64,000 nucleotides of DNA from Candidatus Saccharimonadota bacterium (GCA_017540545.1 JAFYAV010000001.1:310001-374000); one strand, 5' to 3'. Counted from the first letter of the stretch, positions 33,075 to 42,000 are shown. Notes: generated from the sequence alone by a model not told the origin. Program-made: numbers and translations.

Positions 33075-33818
33075 ATGAAAAAGAATAAAAATGTGGACAA
33101 AATAAGGAGGCGCATCGAGCAACTGGTAGATTCAGTCTCTATGGTGGTCTTCTTGCTCTTTTTCTTGATTGGCTTATATGCACTATTAGATATCCACGCC
33201 GTCAATATCAGCGCCAAGATGGATGAAGAAATTGCGAGCTTGGCGCCAGATGCGGATGCTGATGTAGATTTAGCGGAATTAAAAAAGATTAACCCCGAAA
33301 TTATCGCTTGGGTGAAGATTAAGGATACGAATATAGACTATCCAGTCGTTCAAGCCAAAAATAATACCAAATACCTAACTAGAAACTATCGTGGCGACTT
33401 TGCCACTGCGGGTAGTATCTTCTTGGACTACCGCAATGATGGTTTCGATGATGACTTTTCGTTAATTTATGGACACCGAATGGATGGCCAACGCATGTTC
33501 GGCGGTATCTCGCTTTTTGAGCAAAAAGACTATTTCGATAAACATAAGGATGGCATTCTCTATACCGAAGATGGCGTTTACGATCTCGAAATCTCAGACT
33601 TTTCAGTCGTAGATGTCGATCGCACATCAATCTATAATCACGATAGCAATCGCAATAAGCGCAACAGTATGGTTATTCATGAAGTGCGTTCATTCGCAAA
33701 GCAATCACGCGTAGTTGAATATGGTGACGACGATAAAATCATTGTACTCTCAACCTGCGATAAGGATTCCAAACACTATCGCAATGTTTTGCTTGCTAAG
33801 ATGATCCCGCGTCGCTAA
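33075..33818 (+). CDS. Class B-type sortase of the pilus operon
   Basis: 247 residues: N-terminal anchor helix (about 20-41) and a sortase domain of class B style (INPEIIAWVKI, NIDYPVVQ, GSIFLDYRN). The catalytic triad is in place: His134 (YGHRMDG), Cys228 (LSTCDKD) and Arg236 (HYRNVLL). The enzyme should cleave the LTG-type signals of the adhesin and the pilin and join them. It begins 2 nt after the signal-peptidase-like gene, with GAGGT as Shine-Dalgarno. A hairpin terminates the unit at 33844-33878. The class B resemblance matches SrtC2 in streptococcal FCT-3 pilus loci. Confidence 0.92.
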   Translation: MKKNKNVDKIRRRIEQLVDSVSMVVFLLFFLIGLYALLDIHAVNISAKMDEEIASLAPDADADVDLAELKKINPEIIAWVKIKDTNIDYPVVQAKNNTKYLTRNYRGDFATAGSIFLDYRNDGFDDDFSLIYGHRMDGQRMFGGISLFEQKDYFDKHKDGILYTEDGVYDLEISDFSVVDVDRTSIYNHDSNRNKRNSMVIHEVRSFAKQSRVVEYGDDDKIIVLSTCDKDSKHYRNVLLAKMIPRR

Positions 33819-33843
33819 CAAACAAATTGGCCAAAACCAAATG

Positions 33844-33878
33844 TCCCCGGTTTGCTGAGCTGGGGGATTTTCTTTTTT
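33844..33878 (+). terminator. Terminator after the pilus operon
   Basis: TCCCC pairs with GGGGA around a GC-rich loop, followed by TTTTCTTTTTT. Confidence 0.75.
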
Positions 33879-34057
33879 GAGTTAGCGGCGTCTAATTAAG
33901 CGTAGATAATAATCTAATTATACCACATCGGAGTAAAAAAGTCAAGGACGCTCATGCTTACGGCATTATTGTCGCGATAAACATTAATTAAAATTAGTGA
34001 AGAAAAAACATGATTGTGCCATAATTAAGGATAAGAGCAATTAAAAAGGATAACGAC

Positions 34058-34696
34058 ATGAAACAAGATGCGGCTACCAAAGTGCCAACTACTGAAAAGA
34101 ATAAATCGAGCAATGCGAAAAAATGGATGATTATTGCGGCGGTTGCCTGTCTTGTGGCGGCTTGCGGAGTCGGATTTGGTATTTATGGCATGATTCAAAG
34201 CTCGCAAAAAGATGCACAAATCTCTGATTTAAAAAATAAAAACACCGCGCCTCTAGATTCGCATGAAGACGAGGGAAAAGAAGATGAAGGTGGGGATAAT
34301 TCTAATAAGTCTACTTCTAATCCTGAATCCAAAGACAAGACTGACGCCTCAGATAAGGATGCTCCTCTTACCTCCGATCGGTTTTTAAAGATACCAGAAT
34401 TGGGAATAAAGGTTAAATTGCCAAACATCCCCAACGACATTACCTATAAAAAGTATGTCTCAGAGCTTGGCGACGTCTTTTATGATCTTTATAGCGACGG
34501 GAAGCCAACGGGTCTTTCCGTTTTCTACGTACCAAAAACAGCCGGAGCCGTGCCAGATACGACGATCCATTTTAGCACCGTTGGAGACAACACGTATGCG
34601 ATAGCGCTAAAAAATAGAGAAACAGAATTGCAGCCACCCGCATCCACGCTTGCGGACTTTTTCCGAAACGCCGACGAAGTATTCGTAAAGCTCTGA
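34058..34696 (+). CDS. Membrane-anchored protein with acidic linker, function unknown
   Basis: 212 residues: basic N-terminus, one helix (about 28-46), a low-complexity acidic Ser/Asp/Lys linker (about 60-108), then a compact C-terminal domain of about 100 residues (DRFLKIPELGIKVKLPNIPNDITYKKYVSELGDVFY). The layout is that of a single-pass surface protein with an extracytoplasmic domain. No family recognised. The start follows AAAAAGGATAACGAC. A plain 180-bp gap separates it from the pilus operon terminator. Confidence 0.7.
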   Translation: MKQDAATKVPTTEKNKSSNAKKWMIIAAVACLVAACGVGFGIYGMIQSSQKDAQISDLKNKNTAPLDSHEDEGKEDEGGDNSNKSTSNPESKDKTDASDKDAPLTSDRFLKIPELGIKVKLPNIPNDITYKKYVSELGDVFYDLYSDGKPTGLSVFYVPKTAGAVPDTTIHFSTVGDNTYAIALKNRETELQPPASTLADFFRNADEVFVKL

Positions 34697-34775
34697 GAAA
34701 CCTTGAAGAATTATCGCAGACAAAGACTTAATGGATATTCAGGAAGTGATGCTCATTTTTGACATTGATTTATTC

Positions 34776-34781
34776 TATAAT
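34776..34781 (+). promoter_or_regulatory. -10 element, leaderless arrangement
   Basis: TATAAT 7 nt before the ATG at 34789. Confidence 0.7.
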
Positions 34782-34788
34782 AGAACTA

Positions 34789-35415
34789 ATGTTTTGCACT
34801 AATTGTCACGAAGAAATAAAAGAGAGCACCAATCGCTGTCCGGCGTGCGGTAGCGAGAAAATCGTCAATAATGGCGAAGCGTATGGCTTCAAATGGGATA
34901 TTAATTCCACTAATCCAAATGTGCGGTCATTTTTAGCTCTATTTTTAACGCTCGCACTATTGGCTGTACTTGGTATTATTTGGTCCTTTCTGCCAGAAGG
35001 ATATCAATACGGTGGTGGCTTTTTGCCCTTTTTGGCCGTGTGCGCAACGATACTAATTGGCGTCATTATCTACTATTCGATTCAACAAGCCAAGTATATT
35101 AAACGTACGCATAACTCCGCTTGGCATGAGGCTGAGGGGACGGTTATCGACTACCGCGAGGCGTCATTCATTACTAAAACCCATCATGAAATCATTGAAT
35201 TTTCTGTAAAAGGGAAAAAATATCGTCATGTAGCAAAATACGGTGGCGACAAAGAAGGGGAAGGCAAGAAGCGTCGCATCGTATATGATCCGCATAATCC
35301 ATTCGATAGTGAAATTGTCGGCAATCATCGCAACATTGAGATTATAGCTGTATGCGCATTCATGATCATTCTAATTGCGGTTGCCACCTTTGCGCTCATG
35401 AATAGCATGGCGTAA
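34789..35415 (+). CDS. Zinc-ribbon membrane protein with DUF3592-like domain
   Basis: 208 residues from the ATG at 34789. The in-frame ATG at 34759 would fall upstream of the -10 and is not used here. An N-terminal zinc ribbon has CTNC and CPAC (residues about 3-22), followed by two membrane helices (about 46-66 and 76-95), then an extracytoplasmic or cytosolic beta-domain with a further helix near the end. The region AWHEAEGTVIDYREAS to YDPHNPFDSEI resembles DUF3592. Function unknown. Confidence 0.75.
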   Translation: MFCTNCHEEIKESTNRCPACGSEKIVNNGEAYGFKWDINSTNPNVRSFLALFLTLALLAVLGIIWSFLPEGYQYGGGFLPFLAVCATILIGVIIYYSIQQAKYIKRTHNSAWHEAEGTVIDYREASFITKTHHEIIEFSVKGKKYRHVAKYGGDKEGEGKKRRIVYDPHNPFDSEIVGNHRNIEIIAVCAFMIILIAVATFALMNSMA

Positions 35416-35643
35416 ATAACTTAACTAGATAAAGCGATTATTAATGGTTAGTTGAAAAACATATGACTAAAGCAATCAACCTCCCAAACATGCCGAGTTA
35501 CATAAAACCTGGTGGACCTTAGTTCGCAAGGAGGCTAGCCGCTATATGTGACTGGGATATTTTATCGCAAAAAACGACGGCAACCCTAACTTATCCACCC
35601 CCATAGCAAGCGCGAATAGGACAAGTCAAACTGAGCACTTAGA

Positions 35644-35674
35644 GAAAAACTCCTCGGATTTGAATCCGAGGAGT
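35644..35674 (-). terminator. Terminator of the giant adhesin gene
   Basis: A perfect 12-bp inverted repeat (ACTCCTCGGATT with AATCCGAGGAGT, 2-nt loop) followed on the minus strand by TTTTT. The gap 35416-35643 before it holds nothing else I can name. Confidence 0.9.
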
Positions 35675-35693
35675 CATCCTTGCGCATCGCTAT

Positions 35694-38600
35694 CTAGGAC
35701 TTTCGTTTCGTAATAATATATCCGCCGCAACCAAGTCCGGAAATTAGAACACCAACCAATATGAAGTATTTAGCAATACCGCCATCAATGGTCTTTGGGT
35801 TTACGGACTCCGGTATCTTCTCGTAACGGTAAATCACGACATGTTCTTCCTCGCCAAAAGCAAGGTCTGGAGTTTCGCGGATAAGTTTATACCCAGGGAT
35901 TTCTGGTGGGGTATTGTCGCTAACGTCCCCAACAAAGCCATCCTCGATCTGCTCACGTTGGATCTCTACTCCATTCTCGTCTATATAGCGGAAGACAATC
36001 TTGGACGGAGTCTTAATAATAGTCTCAGCGCTGTCAGCGGCATCGTTGTCTTTATTGCTGAGCGCTATGGTAGCTTCAGCCGTAACCAGAAGCCGATCTT
36101 TAGCTTTTGCGCCATCATAAACTAATGAAATATGACGCTCAATAGAGACGTCCTCTCCGTCGGTATAAGTATTACGGTTAGCGCTTTGGATCCAAGTTAA
36201 GGTTTTATTGTTTGCATCATATGCGGCACCACTTAACTCAGATTCGCCTATCACGATTGGATATGGAAGTTTCACGACAATAGTAATATCTGTAGCTCCA
36301 ATATAGTCCTTGATGCTTGCGGAATATTGCAAATCATAATTAATTGTCGCATTTTTACTTGAGACAGTTTCCGGTGCGGTAATTTTAATACTTGAACTGA
36401 GTTTAGGATCTTTCTTTTGATAGTAGTAAGTTACGTCAATAGCAGGCTTGCCGACAGTGCCTCTATAATCTGCTGGTTGATCAGAAACTAGTTCGTAATC
36501 TTGATACCGAGCTGGAATATTAGCTAATGGATGGGTTTCATAGTCTTCCGTATAATTCTTAGTTTCAACGACATCTGGAGCGACTTCATCCGTAGTATCT
36601 TTGATGTAATAGTGGGTAGTGATGGTGGCAGTTTTAAGCTTGTAGTAGTAGGTAACTACAACATCGCCAGCAACAGGACCAGATGCATCACCTACGATGG
36701 AATCGTATTCGTAATTACTATCAACGGAAGCCTGAGAGGTAACATAGGTTTGACCCCAATAAACCGTACTAATCTCATCATTGGCTAATTTCTCTGTAGT
36801 GCCTTTTTTATAGTGATGAACCGTAAGAGTAGCAGTCTTTAGGTTGAAACTGGCATTAAAAGTGTGGCCATTATTTGTAGTTTCGGTAGTTTTTGCGTAA
36901 TTTGCAATATCAGCAGTCGAGAAATTATAGGTAAGTTTTGCGCCGGTCGCACTATATCTTGGTAATTCTTTAGTCCAAGATCTATTACCATTTGTTGGGA
37001 CGGAAATGTTTGTAGTAGTGCCATCACTGGCCGTCGCAACAATCACTACGGAAGCTGGGCGGGTGCTGAATTCATTATTTCGATCGTTGAAGGTCACTGT
37101 GCCAGAATAGTTTTCGTTGGCAATATACTCTACAACTCCGATATTATACGTCGCTTCTCCGGCAACGTCACTCGGCGAAATAGGGCCAACATAGGCGGTA
37201 GCATGGATTGGATTACTAGTCTTGCTACCCTCGGCTTGATTGTCTGTATTATATGCGCCAGCATTGCTAGCGGTGCCTTTTGGCGTGAATAAGTAAGCGA
37301 CACCAGCGCCATTGATTGGATGCTTATTCGTGACCGTAATATAATAACCGTCAGCATTCATAGCGAGCTCAATAAAGCTATATTTACCATTTTCATCGGT
37401 AGTAGTTGAACGAACGAGGCGATTCGATGACTTGTCGTACAAATCAACCTTCCAGCCAGCCTCTTTTAGATCCTGCTCGCCGGAGTCTTTCTTACCATTT
37501 TCATTGCTATCAATAAAGATTTGACCAGACATCTTACCGTCAGCAAGCTTCACGGATACGTAGCTTCCCTTATACCAGCCAGCAAAGATATCTCCAGCGG
37601 AATTCGTAAGTTGCTGGAAATAAAGAGGTCGCCAAGTATTAATTGCGCCATCACTCGCATTTGTGGCGTCTACTACTTTTAATTTATAGATAAAATCGTA
37701 ATTGTCGGCCACGCCTGGTTGATTTGCCGGTATATTCGTCGCAGTAATCTTAATACAATTTACGTCCTCCCAATCAGACGCAGTCCAGCCGGAAGTATTA
37801 GTGGTAAATTTTGCATTTTCAGCTTCAAGGTTAGTGCCATTATCCGAAGGTGTGACATCCTTTCCGTAATATATAACAAAATAATTATTATTCGGGTTCG
37901 AGATAGCACCGGTAAGCGCAGTAGAAAATTCAAAATTTTGATTATTATAACTGAGACTATTCCAGTTCTGATTTTTCTTAGGTATCGGGAAATAAATAGT
38001 AGTTGGGCCAGGAACAGCAACGCCCGAGTTATTAATCATAGTAGCTTTCATGTCGGCCAGCGACCCTTCAGCTGAACCGATAGTAATCGGATTTGATTCC
38101 TCAGACCAAGTAAGCCAAGTATCGGAGCTAGTATGTTTTCCGGCATTATCTACGCCGATAGATGCCCAACCGCGGATTTGGTAATAATTATTCGTAGCGG
38201 CAAATATCGTATGAGCACTGTCGCCACTAAGTCCAAACGGATCACCGCGCTTACCGTGCGTGGATAGTGTTACGGTCGTGTCTGGATCATGAACGAACAC
38301 CATATCCGCTATTTGATATTTTTGATCTGGAGTCGTCATGTCGGTGTTTACCGTCCAAGATACTTTAATGCCCACATTCTCATACCACTTCCCGTTTTCG
38401 CCGATATAGGTCGACATTAGATTCGCTAAACCATCTGGAACATTATGGCCGTCAATTTTATAAATGCGAGCTGTAGCAGTATCTTCGTATGTTACCTGCC
38501 CAAATAAGCTCGTAATATCGATATCGCCACGCGCAGGACCATTAGTTATTGTTAAGTTTGAGATTGGAAGATAATTACCAGCTGCATCTTTAGCTTCTTG

Positions 38601-40391
38601 ACGGATATATATTACTGGGTTCTGAACTGTATTGTTGTAGCGAACAGTTCCGGCCCAGTTCGTTACATTGACCGTAAACTTCAACGAGGCGCCCGCGTTA
38701 ATTATTTGCGTGCCAAGATTCGTTATATCAATACTGCCCTTATTGGTACGCGTGGTAATGATTTTTGCCACACCAGTAGTATTTGACGGATTATTAATAT
38801 CAAATACCTCAATCGTCGCTATGCCAGGCACATCATCACGCAATAGACGTCCAACATAGGAAAATGCTTCCGATGCAACGGCGTCACGTTGAATCTGAGT
38901 GGCGGCAGGAATGACACCTAAATCGTATTCAATTTTAGATATATAGTCGCCATACTCTAAGCCAAAATCACTGTAGGTGAAAGTGCCAGCAAAACCGCTA
39001 GCATTGCATGAACGATTAACCGTAACATCTTTCGAAACACCGCTCTTAGTTTCAACATGAACAGTAGAAATAGTACCATTAGGTTGGCAAACAAGTTCGA
39101 CACCCATCACGCCAAGAACGGATGTATCGAACTCCATTTTCATTCTTTTTGGCGCACTATCCGTACCGCCACGGTTATTTAAACGTCCTACTCCTAACGC
39201 GCCTTGTGAAAATTGCTCAGTGGTCGTCGTAGCTCCGTATTGAATATCATAGGCGGTTCCTTCTTTCGTTGGATTAAGACCCGACAATCCGAGAGTGACT
39301 TTCTCGCCCGATGGCAAAACTTGATATTTTACATTTTGCGTGTTGGAAAAATTAATCGTACGCGTAGTGCCGCCGATTTGGTATAATGTCGCTTCTCCCG
39401 TGCCAGTAACGGTGTATATTTTTCCATCTGGCGCGTTGTCTGGAATAACAATTGCATACGGAAAAGCTTCTGCAGGATTCACCGCGGCACTCGGTTTCCT
39501 TGTTATAGTATAGATTCCTTCGCTACTTCTACTGTCGTCCATGGTATATTGAGGGTTATTACCCATCAACACTATTCTGGCCGACGGGTCATCTACGGTT
39601 AAGACAGTCTTAATTTCTTTAAATAGCGTTTGTGCATGATCTTGTTCAATTAAGTATGAGCCAATAATCATACGATAATAGCCCTCGTATGAATAATGTG
39701 TTTCACCCTTTAAGACATATATATTGTAATTTGATTGATAAAATTTGCCGCTAGTACGCCGTCCGTTCGGAACGCTAACATTTAGATGAGCTGCCTCAGC
39801 TTCAGTTTCGCCGATAAACAACTTCGCTTCGATGGCGTTTTCGATGTAATCCATATCAATCAGCATATCGGCCTTGACTTTCATGTTTAACGTGACCGCC
39901 TGTGTCCCTTCGCTGAGATAATACGTGCGATAACCCGAGTCCGGATAATTATAGTTCAAAATTGGAGCATCCTCTAAAGCAGTCGTCTCGATGCCGTTTG
40001 TTCCCATTGAGGAGTTTAATTGCGAGCGCAAGTTTTCATCCGACGCACCGTCGTCAACCCAAATCATACCGACGGGTAGTTTAATGACGACTTTCTTTGT
40101 AGATATTGGCAGATTACGTATTGCTATTTTAACGTCATATATCTTCGAATCAGCATTACGATCGCCATTTTTTATGTAGCTAAAGTTCGCTAAGGCATTT
40201 TCAACACTAGGCGAAAAATCAACACTGCCATTATCGTCAGTAATAACAGCGGAAATATATTGCGATGCAGCATGAGAGAATAACGGATTTATTATTCCAA
40301 TATAAGCGATGGTCGATAAAACGATTAGTGCAAATGCGCCAAAAACAAGTTTCCTCATTTTCGCACCGACCTTCTTGCGAATTGATTTCAT
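35694..40391 (-). CDS. Giant multidomain surface adhesin with NPKT-type sorting signal
   Basis: 1565 residues. An N-terminal signal (FGAFALIVLSTIAYIGIINPL) leads to a long beta-rich ectodomain. At about 1005-1130 is an SdrD-B/Cna-type module (GQIFIDSNENGKKDSGEQD), then two MucBP-like modules (LTVHHYKKGTTEKL, ITTHYYIKDTTDEV), a DUF11-like stretch and another MucBP-like block (FRYIDENGVEIQREQ). The C-terminus is NPKTIDGG, a helix, then KRKS, a sortase class B-like sorting signal. It has a GGAG Shine-Dalgarno and a promoter element shared with the pilus operon. Likely a host-cell or glycan adhesin anchored by a sortase. Confidence 0.88.
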   Translation of the reverse strand: MKSIRKKVGAKMRKLVFGAFALIVLSTIAYIGIINPLFSHAASQYISAVITDDNGSVDFSPSVENALANFSYIKNGDRNADSKIYDVKIAIRNLPISTKKVVIKLPVGMIWVDDGASDENLRSQLNSSMGTNGIETTALEDAPILNYNYPDSGYRTYYLSEGTQAVTLNMKVKADMLIDMDYIENAIEAKLFIGETEAEAAHLNVSVPNGRRTSGKFYQSNYNIYVLKGETHYSYEGYYRMIIGSYLIEQDHAQTLFKEIKTVLTVDDPSARIVLMGNNPQYTMDDSRSSEGIYTITRKPSAAVNPAEAFPYAIVIPDNAPDGKIYTVTGTGEATLYQIGGTTRTINFSNTQNVKYQVLPSGEKVTLGLSGLNPTKEGTAYDIQYGATTTTEQFSQGALGVGRLNNRGGTDSAPKRMKMEFDTSVLGVMGVELVCQPNGTISTVHVETKSGVSKDVTVNRSCNASGFAGTFTYSDFGLEYGDYISKIEYDLGVIPAATQIQRDAVASEAFSYVGRLLRDDVPGIATIEVFDINNPSNTTGVAKIITTRTNKGSIDITNLGTQIINAGASLKFTVNVTNWAGTVRYNNTVQNPVIYIRQEAKDAAGNYLPISNLTITNGPARGDIDITSLFGQVTYEDTATARIYKIDGHNVPDGLANLMSTYIGENGKWYENVGIKVSWTVNTDMTTPDQKYQIADMVFVHDPDTTVTLSTHGKRGDPFGLSGDSAHTIFAATNNYYQIRGWASIGVDNAGKHTSSDTWLTWSEESNPITIGSAEGSLADMKATMINNSGVAVPGPTTIYFPIPKKNQNWNSLSYNNQNFEFSTALTGAISNPNNNYFVIYYGKDVTPSDNGTNLEAENAKFTTNTSGWTASDWEDVNCIKITATNIPANQPGVADNYDFIYKLKVVDATNASDGAINTWRPLYFQQLTNSAGDIFAGWYKGSYVSVKLADGKMSGQIFIDSNENGKKDSGEQDLKEAGWKVDLYDKSSNRLVRSTTTDENGKYSFIELAMNADGYYITVTNKHPINGAGVAYLFTPKGTASNAGAYNTDNQAEGSKTSNPIHATAYVGPISPSDVAGEATYNIGVVEYIANENYSGTVTFNDRNNEFSTRPASVVIVATASDGTTTNISVPTNGNRSWTKELPRYSATGAKLTYNFSTADIANYAKTTETTNNGHTFNASFNLKTATLTVHHYKKGTTEKLANDEISTVYWGQTYVTSQASVDSNYEYDSIVGDASGPVAGDVVVTYYYKLKTATITTHYYIKDTTDEVAPDVVETKNYTEDYETHPLANIPARYQDYELVSDQPADYRGTVGKPAIDVTYYYQKKDPKLSSSIKITAPETVSSKNATINYDLQYSASIKDYIGATDITIVVKLPYPIVIGESELSGAAYDANNKTLTWIQSANRNTYTDGEDVSIERHISLVYDGAKAKDRLLVTAEATIALSNKDNDAADSAETIIKTPSKIVFRYIDENGVEIQREQIEDGFVGDVSDNTPPEIPGYKLIRETPDLAFGEEEHVVIYRYEKIPESVNPKTIDGGIAKYFILVGVLISGLGCGGYIITKRKS

Positions 40392-40421
40392 ACGTCTCCA
40401 AAAATAACGGTTAGTAAATCA

Positions 40422-40450
40422 ACTCACACATTCCACTTGTGGTTATTATA
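40422..40450 (-). promoter_or_regulatory. Promoter of the giant adhesin, same 17-nt initial sequence as the pilus operon
   Basis: Minus-strand TATAAT (40445-40450), 6 nt, then AAGTGGAATGTGTGAGT (40422-40438), identical to 29639-29655. Confidence 0.75.
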
Positions 40451-40536
40451 TCATATGATTACTATTGTGATAATAGGCTCATGAGGACTATTCTTCGACT
40501 AGGAGGATTATTTGCACTTTTTCTGACTGTATTGTT

Positions 40537-40633
40537 TCGGCCCCTTGCTCGCGCGAACCACTGGTTCTCTCCCAGTAAAACCAAAACAAGCCAACAAAAA
40601 ATACCCTAAGATATTTTTCATTGACTTGGTGGG
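40537..40633. repeat. Direct repeat R1 (about 97 bp), partner of 41760-41857
   Basis: About 92% identical to the region just 3' of tRNA-Val, including the terminator hairpin and the TGGTGGG that corresponds to the tRNA CCA end. R1 has no tRNA body. The rest of the 527-bp gap 40392-40918 holds the adhesin promoter, a small AGATACT hairpin near 40671, and the promoter and leader of the next gene. Confidence 0.75.
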
Positions 40634-40711
40634 GGGGGTAGTTAACCAGGTTTTAACGGTGTATAAGGAAGATACTTGCTGCCAACCAGTATCTGTTTGA
40701 CCCCTGTAATC

Positions 40712-40740
40712 TTGACAAAAATAAGCATATGTGGTATAAT
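40712..40740 (+). promoter_or_regulatory. Consensus promoter of the 194-residue protein gene
   Basis: TTGACA (40712-40717), 17 bp, TATAAT (40735-40740). Confidence 0.85.
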
Positions 40741-40791
40741 GCAGATATGTAACGGTGGTCGGTTAAGCACATTGAAAAGTTAGTTGTGAAT

Positions 40792-40867
40792 AAAGACCTT
40801 TCGTATGTTTGCAACCCGTTTTGGCTATCTCTACATGGTGGTTGAAACGGGTTGCAAAGTAGTCTTT
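40792..40867 (+). promoter_or_regulatory. Long leader hairpin
   Basis: TTTGCAACCCGTTT (40808-40821) pairs perfectly over 14 bp with 40845-40858; an outer AAAGAC/GTCTTT helix can extend it. A third hairpin TGCGAC/GTCGCA follows before the Shine-Dalgarno. The leader is about 170 nt, so RNA-level control or a separate stable RNA is possible. Confidence 0.7.
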
Positions 40868-40918
40868 GCGACTTGATAGATTGAAATGTCGCAAGACAAA
40901 AAACGAAAGGAGAACATT

Positions 40919-41503
40919 ATGATATATACGGAAGATTTAAACGAAAGAGTTGATAAATTATACGACGAGGCTATGCTTAAACTCTGGCAAAGACGCAAGG
41001 AAGGCGACAGGACCGCTAGCTACGATTCCGCCGAAAAGAGCGTGATAAGGCAGCTCGGCTGGACGAAAGAGCAATGGGGCCAGTTCATGGAAGAATCCCG
41101 AGAAGCAAAGGAGGCTGCTGAGGCGGCCCTCGATGCAAAAATCGCTGAAAAGCTCGAGACCAACCGCAAGACCGGCATCAAGAAGATCACTGCTGCGTTG
41201 GTCGCCTCAGGTCTCAAGTACATGTTATCTAAATCGTTAGCAACATCTAGGGAGGAGCTCGTTGATGGGCTTTTGGCTATCGGGTGCAATTATACACTCG
41301 ATGAAGTCATTGCGCAGTTCCCGGAGTCGCAAGGACACCTGCGATTTGACGGCATGCGACAAGGCGAGCTCGCCGTTATGGCGCAAGTCATAGCGAGCGC
41401 AAGGGACACCGGCTACGGGCGAGCGAAATTCTACGACATGATGGAAGGGCCGCACGCCGAAGACGTGAACCGATTCATCGACCAAGCCATCCGCACTACC
41501 TGA
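40919..41503 (+). CDS. Hypothetical helical protein, atypical codon use, between direct repeats
   Basis: 194 residues from the ATG at 40919, 5 nt after AAAGGAG. An upstream in-frame ATG at 40886 lacks a Shine-Dalgarno. The protein is mostly helical: an N-terminal part with many Glu/Lys/Arg, an Ala/Glu coiled segment (about 60-85), then two small domains with repeated ITAALVASGLKYML and LLAIGCNYTLDEVIAQFP. The last looks like a short helix-turn-helix-like repeat, which would suggest DNA binding, but this is tentative. Codon use is G/C-richer than the neighbours. It lies between repeats R1 and R2. A short duplication of its 3' end occurs at 41484-41506 and 41520-41543. Confidence 0.7.
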   Translation: MIYTEDLNERVDKLYDEAMLKLWQRRKEGDRTASYDSAEKSVIRQLGWTKEQWGQFMEESREAKEAAEAALDAKIAEKLETNRKTGIKKITAALVASGLKYMLSKSLATSREELVDGLLAIGCNYTLDEVIAQFPESQGHLRFDGMRQGELAVMAQVIASARDTGYGRAKFYDMMEGPHAEDVNRFIDQAIRTT

Positions 41504-41566
41504 TTCATCGCAAAGAACTAAGCCACCCGCACTACCTGAATCTAATCCAACTAACTTTTGATTAAA

Positions 41567-41617
41567 CCCCCGACTTCCGCACAACCAGTGTGGGTAGAGC
41601 CGGGGGCTCTCTTTTTT
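41567..41617 (+). terminator. Terminator of the atypical gene
   Basis: CCCCCG...CGGGGG enclosing an inner CGCACA/TGTG hairpin, followed by TTTTTT at 41612-41617. Confidence 0.85.
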
Positions 41618-41676
41618 AAAAAAACTTAGTTAAATTGATAGAATAAATCAACATCGTATATCGTCAGAAATTAAAT

Positions 41677-41727
41677 AAAGACCCTGCGGGTCTTTCTTCA
41701 ATTTCTGGTGGATCTTACTGGGCTCGC
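41677..41727 (-). other. tRNA 3'-end-like fragment plus terminator
   Basis: On the minus strand GCGAGCCCAGTAAGATCCACCA (41706-41727) resembles the 3' end of the nearby tRNA-Val, and is followed by the hairpin AAAGACCC/GGGTCTTT (41677-41695). No tRNA body precedes it. Together with R1 and R2 it shows that this stretch is built from tRNA-end-related repeats. The 347-bp gap 41504-41850 holds this, a terminator and R2 only. Confidence 0.5.
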
Positions 41728-41759
41728 ACTGAGCAAAGCGAAGTCCGATGCCCATGCGC

Positions 41760-41857
41760 TCGGCCCCTTGTTCGCGCGAACCCCTGGTTCTCGCCCAGTA
41801 AAACCAAAACAAGCCAACAAAAAATACCCTAATGGCATTTTTCATTGACTTGGTGGG
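41760..41857. repeat. Direct repeat R2, directly 3' of tRNA-Val
   Basis: Same sequence as R1 apart from about six differences and one indel. Contains the tRNA-Val terminator-like hairpin (near 41820-41843). Confidence 0.75.
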
Positions 41858-41927
41858 CCTTACTGGGCTCGAACCAGTGACCTTACGAATGTGAATCGTA
41901 CGCTCTAGCCAGCTGAGCTAAAGGCCC
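41851..41927 (-). tRNA. tRNA-Val (anticodon CAC), CCA encoded
   Basis: Minus-strand cloverleaf: acceptor GGGCCTT/AAGGCCC, D-stem GCTC/GAGC, anticodon stem TACGA/TCGTA with loop TTCACAT (anticodon CAC), T-arm ACTGG/CCAGT with TTCGAGC, then A and CCA. It reads GTG. Confidence 0.95.
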
Positions 41928-42000
41928 ATGGCAAGATTATACCATATGTTTGGCTATTTCATGCCGAAGGGGTGTTGTAGTAAAACCTCCTAAAAGATGT

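Noticed and set aside
41648-41845. 65-codon minus-strand ORF covering repeat R2 and the tRNA-end fragment
   Set aside because: It reads through the tRNA-linked repeat and terminator hairpins. Such tRNA-flank ORFs are common annotation artefacts.
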